DNA from: Candidatus Thiodiazotropha taylori
GTDB taxonomy: Bacteria; Pseudomonadota; Gammaproteobacteria; Chromatiales; Chromatiaceae
Assembly: GCA_019100305.1 (NCBI GenBank)
Contig: JAHRHW010000083.1
Coordinates: 1-13,184 of the forward strand
Direction of reading: 5' to 3'
Length of the DNA stretch: 13,184 nt
Positions 1-7,219 of this stretch are shown piece after piece (within the stretch, counting starts at the first letter, position 1; every line of letters starts with the position of its first letter). The notes under the pieces are model-generated. The model saw only the letters and a list, made by a program, of their open reading frames with translations, made no database searches and was not told where the DNA came from. Position numbers and translations under genes: made by a program.

Positions 1-1
1 C

Positions 2-643
2 GGACACCACTACTACTGGATCGGTACACCGGAGTATTGGCAATGGTGGGGTTCCATCTTCTCTGCCATGGAGCCGATTCCATTTTTCATGATGACGGTT
101 TTCGCTTTTAATGTCGTCAATAAGCGTCGTCGCGACCACCCCAACAAACCGGCCATGCTGTGGGCTCTGGGTACCGCCGTGATGGCGTTCCTCGGTGCCG
201 GTGTGTGGGGTTTTCTGCATACCCTTTCACCGGTCAACTACTACACCCATGGTTCACAGATTACCGCAGCGCATGGCCATATGGCCTTCTATGGCGCCTA
301 TGTGATGATCAACATTACGATTATCTCCTATGCCATGCCCCTGTTGCGTGGTCGTAATGCAGCCAATCCGGTGAAGTCCCAGGTTTGGGAGATGTGGTCT
401 TTCTGGTTGATGACCATCGCCATGGTCTTCATTACCCTGTTCCTCACCGGTGCCGGTATTCTGCAGGCCTATCTGCAACGCATGGGGGAAAATCCTCAGC
501 CCTTTATGGTGGTGCAGGAGCAGATCTCCCTCTTCTATTGGCTGCGTGAGATTGCCGGCGTGATCTTTCTGATCGGCCTGGTGGTTTACATCGCCAGTTT
601 CTTTGTCGGCCAGAATGACCCGGAGGCTACCACAGCAAGTTGA
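2..643 (+). CDS. norB: Nitric oxide reductase catalytic subunit NorB, 3' part (partial)
   Basis: Large haem-copper subunit of cytochrome c-dependent nitric oxide reductase, which reduces two NO to N2O in the inner membrane during denitrification. The reading frame is open from base 2 and begins GHHYYWIGTPEYW, so the start lies before the window. The paired histidines (codons at 5 and 8), the Glu in SAMEPIPF (codon at 71) and the two His in AAHGHMAFYG (codons at 272 and 278) have exactly the spacing of His258/His259, Glu280, His347 and His349 of Pseudomonas NorB. By family knowledge these are FeB ligands, the proton-path/active-site Glu and haem b3/b ligands. About 257 residues should be missing, giving a normal total of about 470. 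Several hydrophobic membrane segments follow. The protein ends ATTAS before TGA, and a hairpin-terminator follows. norC would be expected upstream, outside the window. Confidence 0.97.
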   Translation, partial: GHHYYWIGTPEYWQWWGSIFSAMEPIPFFMMTVFAFNVVNKRRRDHPNKPAMLWALGTAVMAFLGAGVWGFLHTLSPVNYYTHGSQITAAHGHMAFYGAYVMINITIISYAMPLLRGRNAANPVKSQVWEMWSFWLMTIAMVFITLFLTGAGILQAYLQRMGENPQPFMVVQEQISLFYWLREIAGVIFLIGLVVYIASFFVGQNDPEATTAS

Positions 644-653
644 GAATACCCTC

Positions 654-672
654 TGAAGGATTAATTCCTTCA
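654..672 (+). other. Stem-loop after norB
   Basis: A 7-bp perfect stem TGAAGGA/TCCTTCA with a TTAAT loop begins 10 bases after the norB stop and precedes the terminator hairpin at 680-708. It has no T tract of its own. A role as an mRNA 3'-end stabiliser or processing site is inference. Confidence 0.45.
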
Positions 673-679
673 TTCCAGC

Positions 680-708
680 GGCCGGCGCAGATGTGCCGGC
701 CTTTTTTT
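680..708 (+). terminator. Rho-independent terminator between norB and norE
   Basis: GC-rich stem GGCCGGC (680-686) pairs with GCCGGCC (695-701). It can be extended by a G-U and a C-G pair to an AGAT loop, and seven T residues follow (702-708). This is a strong intrinsic terminator. norE starts only 20 bases later, with no room for an ordinary promoter in between, so norE and the genes after it probably depend on read-through. Confidence 0.85.
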
Positions 709-727
709 ACCAGCTCTTTGAGTGGTC

Positions 728-1309
728 ATGACAGTAGATAGATCGGTTAAACAGAGTAACTACCCGCCGGGCGACTTGGCGATATGGATCTTCATCCTGG
801 CGGAACTGGCGGTGTTTGCAATCTTCTTTGCCGCCTATGCGTTTACCCGGCTACAGCATGTGGAGCTATTCAATGAATACCAGCTGACATTGGACCGGGA
901 GGCGGCATTGATCAATACCCTGGCGTTGATCACCAGCTCCTATTTTGTGGTTCGTTCGGTAAGTGCCATAAAGCTGGACGATCGCGAGCGTTGTGTCCAC
1001 TGGCTGCTGGCAGCGCTCACCATGGGACTGCTGTTTCTGATTGTTAAAACTTTCGAATATGTGCAACATTACAGTGAGGGGGTCAATCTCAGTAGTAACA
1101 TCTTTTATATGTTCTATCTCTCTCTGACATTTTTCCATTTCATGCATGTCATCATGGGGATGGTGATCCTTGCGGCGATCGCAGTGATGGCAGCCAGGGG
1201 GAGATACAGTCGCCAGGAGCATACCGGAGTCGAGAGCGGTGCCTCATACTGGCATATGGTCGATCTGGTCTGGTTGATTCTGTTTCCTCTCGTCTATGTG
1301 ATGCGGTGA
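728..1309 (+). CDS. norE: NorE, cytochrome c oxidase subunit III-like NOR accessory protein
   Basis: Integral membrane protein of 193 residues in the haem-copper oxidase subunit III family. NorE is commonly encoded with norCB and is needed for full NOR activity or assembly; its exact biochemistry is unsettled. Visible features are an N-terminal PPGDLAIWIFILAEL segment typical of subunit III-like proteins, about five hydrophobic helices, and the subunit III-type patterns LTFFHFMHVIMG and SYWHMVDLVWLILFPL near the C-terminus. The ATG at 728 is preferred over the in-frame GTG at 722 because a GAG-type Shine-Dalgarno (720-722) sits five bases before it; the GTG lies inside that site. It lies just after a strong terminator and 7 bases before norF. 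Confidence 0.93.
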   Translation: MTVDRSVKQSNYPPGDLAIWIFILAELAVFAIFFAAYAFTRLQHVELFNEYQLTLDREAALINTLALITSSYFVVRSVSAIKLDDRERCVHWLLAALTMGLLFLIVKTFEYVQHYSEGVNLSSNIFYMFYLSLTFFHFMHVIMGMVILAAIAVMAARGRYSRQEHTGVESGASYWHMVDLVWLILFPLVYVMR

Positions 1310-1316
1310 TCGAATC

Positions 1317-1598
1317 ATGAAACAACTCAGCGACTATCTTGGCATTCGTCCCTGCACCCTGGTCTATCTGTTATTGATCTTCTTCAGTCTGACCACCTTT
1401 CTGGTCGGTCAGATGGGATTCAGTGGTCTTGGAATGTCACTGTTGGTGTTGTTTCTGGCCTTGATCAAAGGGCAGTTGGTAGGAAGCTATTTTATGGGCC
1501 TTGGCAGTGTCCGCGGATTATGGCGCTGGCCGGTTTTTATCTGGTTGTTCATTCCGGGAATCCTGATCGGAATGGCCTTCACTCTATCTTATCAATGA
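1317..1598 (+). CDS. norF: NorF-like small membrane protein (COX subunit IV family)
   Basis: A 93-residue, very hydrophobic protein with about three membrane helices (roughly residues 14-31, 36-55 and 72-88). The stretch KGQLVGSYFMGL in the middle is like the bacterial cytochrome c oxidase subunit IV family to which NorF belongs. Position directly after norE (7-base gap) and before norQ supports the name. NorF proteins are small accessory subunits that, with NorE, are needed for normal NOR activity. A GGTGA ribosome site at the end of norE precedes the ATG by 7 bases, so translation is probably coupled to norE. Confidence 0.88.
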   Translation: MKQLSDYLGIRPCTLVYLLLIFFSLTTFLVGQMGFSGLGMSLLVLFLALIKGQLVGSYFMGLGSVRGLWRWPVFIWLFIPGILIGMAFTLSYQ

Positions 1599-1608
1599 GG
1601 TGCCCGGT

Positions 1609-2391
1609 TTGAACGAGTTACCCTTCTATAAACCCCAGGGGAATGAGATCGAGTTGTTTGAGCATGCCTATCGTCATCAACTGCCCCTGTTGATCAAGGG
1701 GCCTACCGGGTGTGGCAAGACCCGTTTTGTCAATCACATGGCAGCCCGCCTGGGGCGACCCGTCTATACCGTATCGTGCCACGATGACCTGACAGCGGCC
1801 GACTTGGTGGGGCGACACTTGATTGGTGAAGGAGAGACCTTCTGGAGTGATGGGCCCTTGACCCGGGCGGTTAGGGGGGGAGCGATCTGCTATCTGGACG
1901 AAGTGGTGGAGGCGCGCAAGGATACTACGGTTGTGCTCCATCCACTTACCGACGATCGACGCATTCTTCCAATCGAGCGTACCGGTGAGATCCTGCATGC
2001 GCCGCCGGAGTTTATGCTCATCGTCTCATACAATCCTGGCTACCAGAATCTACTCAAGGGTTTGAAACCAAGTACCCGCCAGCGCTTTCTGGCTACCCGC
2101 TTCGACTTCCCGGAAGCCGAACTGGAGCAACAGATACTGGTCAGCGAAACCGGTGTTGATGCAGCCCTTGCCAAACGTTTGGTGACTCTGGCCAACGCCT
2201 TGCGCGCACTCAAGGATCATGATCTGGAGGAGGCGGCTTCTACCCGCCTGCTGGTCTATACCGCTACCTTGATTGAAGGGGGGTACGCTCCGTTGGAGGC
2301 GTGTCGCGCCGCCCTGGTCGAGCCGCTGAGTGATGATGAGGAGACGGTTGCGGCGCTGATGGATGTTGTCGAGGTTACCTTCGGTGGCTGA
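1609..2391 (+). CDS. norQ: NorQ, MoxR/CbbQ-type AAA+ ATPase for NOR maturation
   Basis: AAA+ ATPase of the CbbQ/NirQ/NorQ family, about 260 residues, the usual size. It works with the VWA protein NorD in maturation of NOR; insertion of non-haem FeB is the proposed role. From the chosen start, Walker A is GPTGCGKT (31-38), Walker B is ICYLDE (Asp97-Glu98), sensor 1 is Asn in SYNPGYQ (142), an Arg finger region is STRQRF (156-161) and sensor 2 is STRLLV (211-216). The start is TTG at 1609 because GAGGTG (1597-1602) forms a ribosome site six bases before it. An in-frame GTG at 1600 would add three residues but overlaps that site. norF ends ten bases earlier; the next gene starts inside the norQ end. 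Confidence 0.95.
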   Translation: MNELPFYKPQGNEIELFEHAYRHQLPLLIKGPTGCGKTRFVNHMAARLGRPVYTVSCHDDLTAADLVGRHLIGEGETFWSDGPLTRAVRGGAICYLDEVVEARKDTTVVLHPLTDDRRILPIERTGEILHAPPEFMLIVSYNPGYQNLLKGLKPSTRQRFLATRFDFPEAELEQQILVSETGVDAALAKRLVTLANALRALKDHDLEEAASTRLLVYTATLIEGGYAPLEACRAALVEPLSDDEETVAALMDVVEVTFGG

Positions 2392-2779
2392 ATCGGATCG
2401 ACAGCTTGAGGCCGTCGAGGGTAAAACGCTGGCTGTGATCAGTGAAGGTCTCTATCTGCTGAATCTACTGTTTCCTTTGCTGCCACTGCTTGCGCTGGCC
2501 TGGCTTTGGCTGCGCCACAGGGGTAGTGCTACTGGTTTGCTTCTCAATCACCTGCGTCAGGCATTCATCGGTGCCGTTATCGCAACTCTGCTCTTCACTA
2601 CGGCAAACCTGTTGATCATTATTCTGGGCGGTTATCATTCTCTGCACGCTTTGATTATTTTCGAGCTCTACTACATCATCTGCGTTCCCCTGTTACTGAT
2701 TCCGGGTCTGCTTGGTCTAATCAAAGCCATGGCGGGGCAGACCTATCGATTTCCCTTGATCGGACGGCTTGATGTTTAA
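2384..2779 (+). CDS. Small DUF4870-like membrane protein in the nor operon
   Basis: A 131-residue protein with a short polar N-terminus and three or four hydrophobic segments (about 22-43, 58-82, 90-118). The end, GQTYRFPLIGRLDV, and the internal NHLRQAF resemble the DUF4870/Tic20-like pattern (H-x-R-Q plus a terminal G-x-x-Y-x-x-P-L). This is recognition by eye, and no function is established. The GTG at 2384 overlaps the last 8 bases of norQ and has a GAGG ribosome site (2371-2374) nine bases upstream. An in-frame ATG at 2363 would give a longer overlap and is less likely. Its stop overlaps the next gene by 8 bases. Tight packing inside a norQ...norD operon suggests a membrane helper for NOR assembly; that is inference. 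Confidence 0.8.
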   Translation: MAESDRQLEAVEGKTLAVISEGLYLLNLLFPLLPLLALAWLWLRHRGSATGLLLNHLRQAFIGAVIATLLFTTANLLIIILGGYHSLHALIIFELYYIICVPLLLIPGLLGLIKAMAGQTYRFPLIGRLDV

Positions 2780-3755
2780 GCGCAGTTCCACCCTGCAACG
2801 TCGACGCGCTCTCTTTCAGGCGGCGTTCTTTTGTCTGTTTATCCTTGCGCCACCCCTCGATCTGTTTCGCTTCGACTTGAATCTCAATCATTTCATTCTG
2901 TTTGGCAGCCACTGGACGCTCGGCTTGGACGCACTGATCGAGGGGGAGATCAGCTCTATTGAGGGCAGTCTCAACATCATCCTGCGTGGCTTTCTGCCCC
3001 TGCTGTTGGTCGTTGGTGGATTGATCTGGGTCGCTTGGCGTTTCGGCCGCTTCTACTGTGGTTGGCTCTGTCCCCACTTCTCGGTCGTGGAGATGATCAA
3101 TCGACTTATGTTTTATGCCAGTGGTAAGCAGAGCCTGTGGGAGCGTCAATCGCTGCCCCGGCGCCAGGCGGATGGAACGGTGGTGAAATTTGACTGGCGC
3201 TACTGGCCCCTTACCCTGCTGGCAGCTGCCTTTTTTGCGCTACTTTGGGCAGTGGTGCTGCTCACCTATCTGTTGCCTCCCAAGGAGATCTATTACAATC
3301 TGCTGCATGCGTCGTTGACGCCAAATCAGGCCCGTTTCATTGGTGTGGGCACGCTGCTGCTATTTATAGAATTCACTTTTGCCCGGCATCTCTTCTGTCG
3401 TTTTGGCTGTGCAGTTGGGCTGTTTCAGAGTCTCGCCTGGATGGCCAACGACCGGGGGCTGGTCGTCGGCTTCGATCGAAACCGGGCAAGGCTTTGTTCA
3501 AACTGCAACAATGCCTGTGACAACATCTGTCCGATGCGCTTGAAGCCGCGCTCGATCAAGCGACGCATGTTCACCTGTACCGAGTGTGCTCAATGCATTA
3601 CGGCTTGCGAGCAGGTGCAGGGACCACTCAATCAGACGTCACTGCTCAAGTGGGTCAGTGATGCTGAGGCCGTTGCCGTGGCAACCAACCGGCCTGCAGC
3701 AGAGGAGAACGGCAAGTCTACAGACAGATCGATGCCGTGCAATGGTGGCCACTGA
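2772..3755 (+). CDS. Membrane 4Fe-4S polyferredoxin (NapH/CcoG/NosR C-terminal type)
   Basis: A 327-residue integral membrane iron-sulfur protein. An N-terminal helix (about 13-30) is followed by hydrophobic stretches near 72-91, 146-168 and 189-205. The family hallmark FYCGWLCPH (Cys96, Cys100) and a second membrane-edge pair FCRFGC (Cys209, Cys213) are present. Two ferredoxin motifs follow: Cys242/245/249/253-Pro and Cys269/272/275/279. The first has one extra residue between the second and third Cys compared with the common CX2CX2CX3CP. Relatives include NapH, CcoG (RdxA) and the NosR C-terminus, which move electrons or help metal insertion at the membrane. Lying between norQ and norD, it may supply reducing power for NOR metal-site assembly; this is inference. 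ATG 2772 is preferred over TTG 2769. The stop TGA shares its A with the norD ATG. Confidence 0.9.
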   Translation: MFKRSSTLQRRRALFQAAFFCLFILAPPLDLFRFDLNLNHFILFGSHWTLGLDALIEGEISSIEGSLNIILRGFLPLLLVVGGLIWVAWRFGRFYCGWLCPHFSVVEMINRLMFYASGKQSLWERQSLPRRQADGTVVKFDWRYWPLTLLAAAFFALLWAVVLLTYLLPPKEIYYNLLHASLTPNQARFIGVGTLLLFIEFTFARHLFCRFGCAVGLFQSLAWMANDRGLVVGFDRNRARLCSNCNNACDNICPMRLKPRSIKRRMFTCTECAQCITACEQVQGPLNQTSLLKWVSDAEAVAVATNRPAAEENGKSTDRSMPCNGGH

Positions 3756-5587
3756 TGGAAGAGCGGGTAGGTGAACTCTGGCATCGGCTGATTACACGCG
3801 CTGCGCAGAGTCGTTACCCGGAAGCGGCCGTCACCCTGCAGCAAGTGAGTACCAGTACCGGTATTCTGTTTCGAGCGCTGGGAGGGGATGGTGGTTTACA
3901 GGTTGAAGCCGCCCATGCGACAGAACACACCGCAAGACGTAGCCTGTTGCATCGCATTGCCGGGGACAATAAGAAGGTCGAACTGGCGTGGCGCGATGAG
4001 CAGTCTCTTCGGCTGCCCGCGGTGATTGATTTCTTTTCAACACCTCAACTGAATCGGGATCTCTACCGCTGGCTGGTGGTCCTTTCGGTGGGCGAACAGC
4101 TGCAGGATGAGCCCTGGTTCAATCGTAATCAACGTCTGACCTGTAGAGTGCTGGAGCTCTACCCCGGCATCCGGCCGCTCTATCAACGTTTGGTGTCGGC
4201 TCATCTGGCGCAGCGTCTGCAGCCGCCCTCCCATCAGTCAGCGGAAGTGGCACAGGAGTCCGCCATACGCCAGGCGCTGCTTGAACCGGGCAGCATTCAA
4301 GATCTGCCTCAGGCGCCCCGGCCACCGCAACCCGTACCACTCTGGCTTCACCCCTGCCCACCCGTCAGCATGAGTCGGAGACAAAACCGGGATAATCCTG
4401 AGAGCAGTGGCGGCGGTGGAGCTAGAGCGCTGGAATCGGAGGCTAAGCGTCTGGCAGAAGAGACAGACCAAAAAGAGACCAAGGGGCGGGGCCTGGTCAC
4501 CATTCGCATGGAGAACATCTTTACCTGGGGTGGCTTTCTTAAACTCGACCGGGATGCGGAAGAGAATGAGGATTTGGAGAGCGCTGCCGATGCAGCTGAG
4601 GATATGGATCTGATCACTATCAGCCGTGATGCCAGGGGCTCTGCTGGAAAGCTGCGTTTTGATCTCGATCTTCCGGCCGCAGCAGAGGATGACCTTGTAT
4701 TGCATGAAGGTATCCTGTTGCCGGAATGGGACTTCAAAAAACGCCAACTGAATCCTGATCTGTGTCGCCTGGTACCGATGTTGGCGGCAGATGCGGGTAG
4801 CGGTACACTGCCTCCCCATCTCTACCGGACAGCTAAAAAGCTTAGGGCACAATTTCAGTATTTGGCGCCTTCACGCAAGTGGTACAAAGGCCAACAGGAT
4901 GGTAGTGAGATCGACCTGGATGCCTATTTGCGTTTTGCCACCGATCGCATCGCTGGCCATGCCTCTACTGACAACGGTCTCTATCGCCAGTTGAAAGTGG
5001 GATCCCGTGATCTGGCCTGCCTGCTGCTGGCGGACCTTTCACTCTCCACAGATACCTGGGTGGACAACCATGCCCGGGTGATCGATGTGATCCGTGACAG
5101 CCTGTTCCTGTTTTCTGAAAGTCTATCCGCTACCGGAGATGCCTTTGCCATCTATGGCTTCTCTTCCCGTAAACGGGATCCTATCCGTTTCCATCAGATC
5201 AAGCGATTTGATGAACAATACAATGCTGCTGTTCGTGGACGCATCCAAGCCATCAAGCCCGGCTACTATACCCGTATGGGAGCGGCAATTCGTCACAGCA
5301 CCTCGATCCTCGAACAGCAACCATCGGAGCGCCGCCTATTGATGATACTCAGTGACGGTAAGCCTAACGATTTGGATAAGTATGAGGGACGATACGGTAT
5401 CGAAGATACCCGTGAGGCTGTGCGTGAAGCTCGTGCAGAGGGTTTGGAGCCGTTCTGTGTCACCATCGACAGTAAAGCCAACGACTATCTGCCCCATCTG
5501 TTCGGTTCGACTGGCTACGTGGTTATCCGTAAACCGTCGGAATTACCTCGTGAACTGCCGCGTCTCTATGCCAAACTGACAAGCTGA
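3755..5587 (+). CDS. norD: NorD, VWA-domain NOR activation protein
   Basis: A 610-residue protein with a variable N-terminal half, a low-complexity Pro/Gln and Ser/Gly-rich hinge, an acidic patch (EENEDLESAADAAEDMD) and a C-terminal von Willebrand factor A domain. The MIDAS motif is complete: DLSLS at residues 427-431, the Thr in GYYTRMGAA and Asp in LSDGKPND (534). NorD is the partner of NorQ, like CbbO with CbbQ, and is required for active NOR. The ATG at 3755 overlaps the stop of the ferredoxin gene (TGATG) and has GGTGG six bases upstream. An in-frame GTG at 3737 would add six residues and is less likely. It is the last gene of the cluster. Confidence 0.95.
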   Translation: MEERVGELWHRLITRAAQSRYPEAAVTLQQVSTSTGILFRALGGDGGLQVEAAHATEHTARRSLLHRIAGDNKKVELAWRDEQSLRLPAVIDFFSTPQLNRDLYRWLVVLSVGEQLQDEPWFNRNQRLTCRVLELYPGIRPLYQRLVSAHLAQRLQPPSHQSAEVAQESAIRQALLEPGSIQDLPQAPRPPQPVPLWLHPCPPVSMSRRQNRDNPESSGGGGARALESEAKRLAEETDQKETKGRGLVTIRMENIFTWGGFLKLDRDAEENEDLESAADAAEDMDLITISRDARGSAGKLRFDLDLPAAAEDDLVLHEGILLPEWDFKKRQLNPDLCRLVPMLAADAGSGTLPPHLYRTAKKLRAQFQYLAPSRKWYKGQQDGSEIDLDAYLRFATDRIAGHASTDNGLYRQLKVGSRDLACLLLADLSLSTDTWVDNHARVIDVIRDSLFLFSESLSATGDAFAIYGFSSRKRDPIRFHQIKRFDEQYNAAVRGRIQAIKPGYYTRMGAAIRHSTSILEQQPSERRLLMILSDGKPNDLDKYEGRYGIEDTREAVREARAEGLEPFCVTIDSKANDYLPHLFGSTGYVVIRKPSELPRELPRLYAKLTS

Positions 5588-5613
5588 ATCTTTCGCCAGA
5601 GAACGATCGAGCC

Positions 5614-5692
5614 TGAAGCCGATAAATCCCGGCTTTAACATGGTTGGATGAGGTCTAAAGTGTGTTAGGTTTGTCTACGCTTAACAGTTTTT
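5614..5692 (+). terminator. Possible weak terminator region of the nor operon
   Basis: Two stem-loops follow norD. The first is TGAAGCCG/CGGCTTTA (5614-5621 with 5630-5637, one G-U pair) and has no T tract. The second is TGTTAGG/CTTAACA (5663-5669 with 5680-5686), a 7-bp stem with one G-U, followed by a five-T run (5688-5692). The second could terminate transcription, but the stem is AT-rich and the loop is 10 bases. Confidence 0.4.
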
Positions 5693-6122
5693 GTCAGAGA
5701 CTTTTTATGAACCAGTCCTACTTCTCATAAAGGCTTGTGAGTGGCGGCAGTTTGCTGCAACTGCAGTGCTCTTTGATGCATGATGCTGCGAGTATTGAAT
5801 GAGAAAAGTGGATGCCCAGTCAGCACTATCGAACAGGTCAGGCCGGCGATGGTGATGAGCTGCACATAGATGAAAGGCTCTATTCTGTTCTTTCATTGAG
5901 CCTTACCCTGATGGATACAGGGGTATGATTTACAAATCCTTGATATTCATTCCTATGTCGTATCATGCGGGAAATGCTCGATCAAGATAGAGCGCACCGG
6001 TGTGGTGCAGCCTCGATAGAGGCTGATGGATTATGTGACAAATGTGTGTGATTTCAGCTTATCGGGAAGTTGTCCTGCTGTGTTTTACATCAAAGAAATA
6101 GTCATAAACCGGACCAGGAAGA
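5693..6122. other. Gene-free stretch between norD and the kinase gene
   Basis: No ORF here has protein-like composition or a good start. An open frame on the minus strand near 5705-5896 looks spurious. Three hairpins are visible: TACCCTG with CAGGGGTA (5904-5925, one bulge), GCACC/GGTGC (5994-6008) and CAGCCTC-GATA-GAGGCTG (6008-6025). They lie upstream of the proposed kinase promoter, so they are not in its leader. A small RNA is possible but unproven. Confidence 0.5.
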
Positions 6123-6123
6123 G

Positions 6124-6132
6124 TGCTACACT
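6124..6132 (+). promoter_or_regulatory. Possible extended -10 promoter for the kinase gene
   Basis: TGCTACACT (6124-6132) fits an extended -10 element (TGn plus TACACT). The region 17 bp upstream is a poor -35, as extended -10 promoters tolerate. Transcription would begin near 6139 and give a leader of about 26 bases containing a GAAGTG ribosome site (6152-6157) eight bases before the ATG. Confidence 0.4.
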
Positions 6133-6164
6133 TGGTTGACACAGAGAATATGAAGTGACTCATT

Positions 6165-7121
6165 ATGCTCAAGTTTCAGGAGCCACCAAAAGAATACAAC
6201 GATGTCTTTCTGGAAGAGACTGACAAACCGCTGCCCAAGGTTCTCAATCCCAATACCCGTTACATGTTTCTGAGTACCATCGCCAAGGGTGGAAAGTCCT
6301 TGATCAAGACCTGCAAGGATATGCATCTGAACCGGGTGGTTGCCTACAAAACCCTCCGTTCCGAATTTGTCGATGATGAGATAGAGAATATCCGTCTGCT
6401 TCGGGAAGCTCGGGTTTCTGCCATGCTACAGCATCCGAACACGGTGCCCATCTATGAGATCGGCCGGGATAATCGTGGGCACTACTATTTCACAATGAAA
6501 CTGGTGCATGGCTATACGCTGCGGGAAATACTCAATTACCGTGAACGTTATGACCTGACTCAGCTGATCGAGGTCATCGTGCAGATCGCGCACGCATTGG
6601 GCTACGCCCATGTGCATGGTGTCGCTCATCGTGACATCAAGCCCGAGAATATCCTGGTCGGACCCTACAATGAAGTGCTGTTGATGGACTGGGGGCTGGC
6701 CAAGGTCTGGAGAAAGGATGGCAGTACCCTGGAAGAGCCGGGGGAGAGTAAAGTCGTGGTTGATGGTGATAAATCGATCACCGGCTATGGCAAGCTGCAA
6801 GGTACGCTCTGCTATATGTCCCCAGAGCAGATCCGGCGTGATCCGGATATCAGCTTCAGTACCGATATCTACAGTCTGGGTTCTGTCCTCTATGAGCTGC
6901 TGACAGGAAAGACTCCCTTCGACAGTGACAAGACCTATGAAATTCTTGAAATGGTGGAGAGCCGGCAACCGGAGAGGCCTTCGGAAATGAGTAAATACCC
7001 GGTGCCAAAAATGCTTGAAGATCTCTGTATGAGATGTCTGTCCAAGGAACCCGCTTCAAGACCGGATTCGATGGGCGAGGTGATACGCACCCTGGAACAT
7101 GAGTGGGCAAGCGTGAAGTGA
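6165..7121 (+). CDS. Soluble Hanks-type serine/threonine protein kinase
   Basis: A 318-residue protein that is almost entirely one kinase domain, with no membrane helix, PASTA or other sensor domain. Catalytic residues are present: Lys62 (VAYK), Glu81 in the C helix, HRDIKPEN (His155-Arg156-Asp157, Lys159, Asn162), DWG (175-177, in place of DFG), SPE (219-221, in place of APE), Asp234 and Arg299. The glycine loop IAKGGKSLIK (39-48) has Ala and Ser where the first and third glycines normally sit. The family phosphorylates Ser/Thr on proteins; its substrate cannot be told from sequence. It stands alone, 577 bp from norD, and converges on the glutamine synthetase gene through a shared terminator. 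A link to nitrogen metabolism would be speculation. Confidence 0.93.
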   Translation: MLKFQEPPKEYNDVFLEETDKPLPKVLNPNTRYMFLSTIAKGGKSLIKTCKDMHLNRVVAYKTLRSEFVDDEIENIRLLREARVSAMLQHPNTVPIYEIGRDNRGHYYFTMKLVHGYTLREILNYRERYDLTQLIEVIVQIAHALGYAHVHGVAHRDIKPENILVGPYNEVLLMDWGLAKVWRKDGSTLEEPGESKVVVDGDKSITGYGKLQGTLCYMSPEQIRRDPDISFSTDIYSLGSVLYELLTGKTPFDSDKTYEILEMVESRQPERPSEMSKYPVPKMLEDLCMRCLSKEPASRPDSMGEVIRTLEHEWASVK

Positions 7122-7163
7122 GCGATCAGGGGCTTAGGTCTCTTGGTCCTTGATTTAAAATAA

Positions 7164-7196
7164 AAAAACCGGAGCGGCTAAGCCGCTCCGGTTTTT
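7164..7196. terminator. Bidirectional terminator between kinase and glutamine synthetase genes
   Basis: A perfect 15-bp inverted repeat: AAAAACCGGAGCGGC (7164-7178) and its complement (7182-7196) around a TAA loop. The A-run on one side and T-run on the other make it an intrinsic terminator on both strands. It ends the plus-strand kinase transcript and the minus-strand glutamine synthetase transcript, whose stop is 23 bases away. Confidence 0.92.
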
Positions 7197-7219
7197 GATT
7201 GCGTTTAATCAGAGTCGGA

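Noticed and set aside
4238..4852. Minus-strand ORF of 204 codons opposite norD
   Set aside because: It is a shadow of norD, with Cys- and Arg-rich, unconvincing composition.
5705..5896. Minus-strand 63-codon ORF between norD and the kinase gene
   Set aside because: Composition is unlike a protein, and no ribosome site or family resemblance was seen.
6136..6169. TTGACA (6136-6141) with TATGCT (6164-6169) as a kinase promoter
   Set aside because: The spacer is 22 bases, too long, and the -10 would overlap the start codon. The extended -10 at 6124-6132 fits better.
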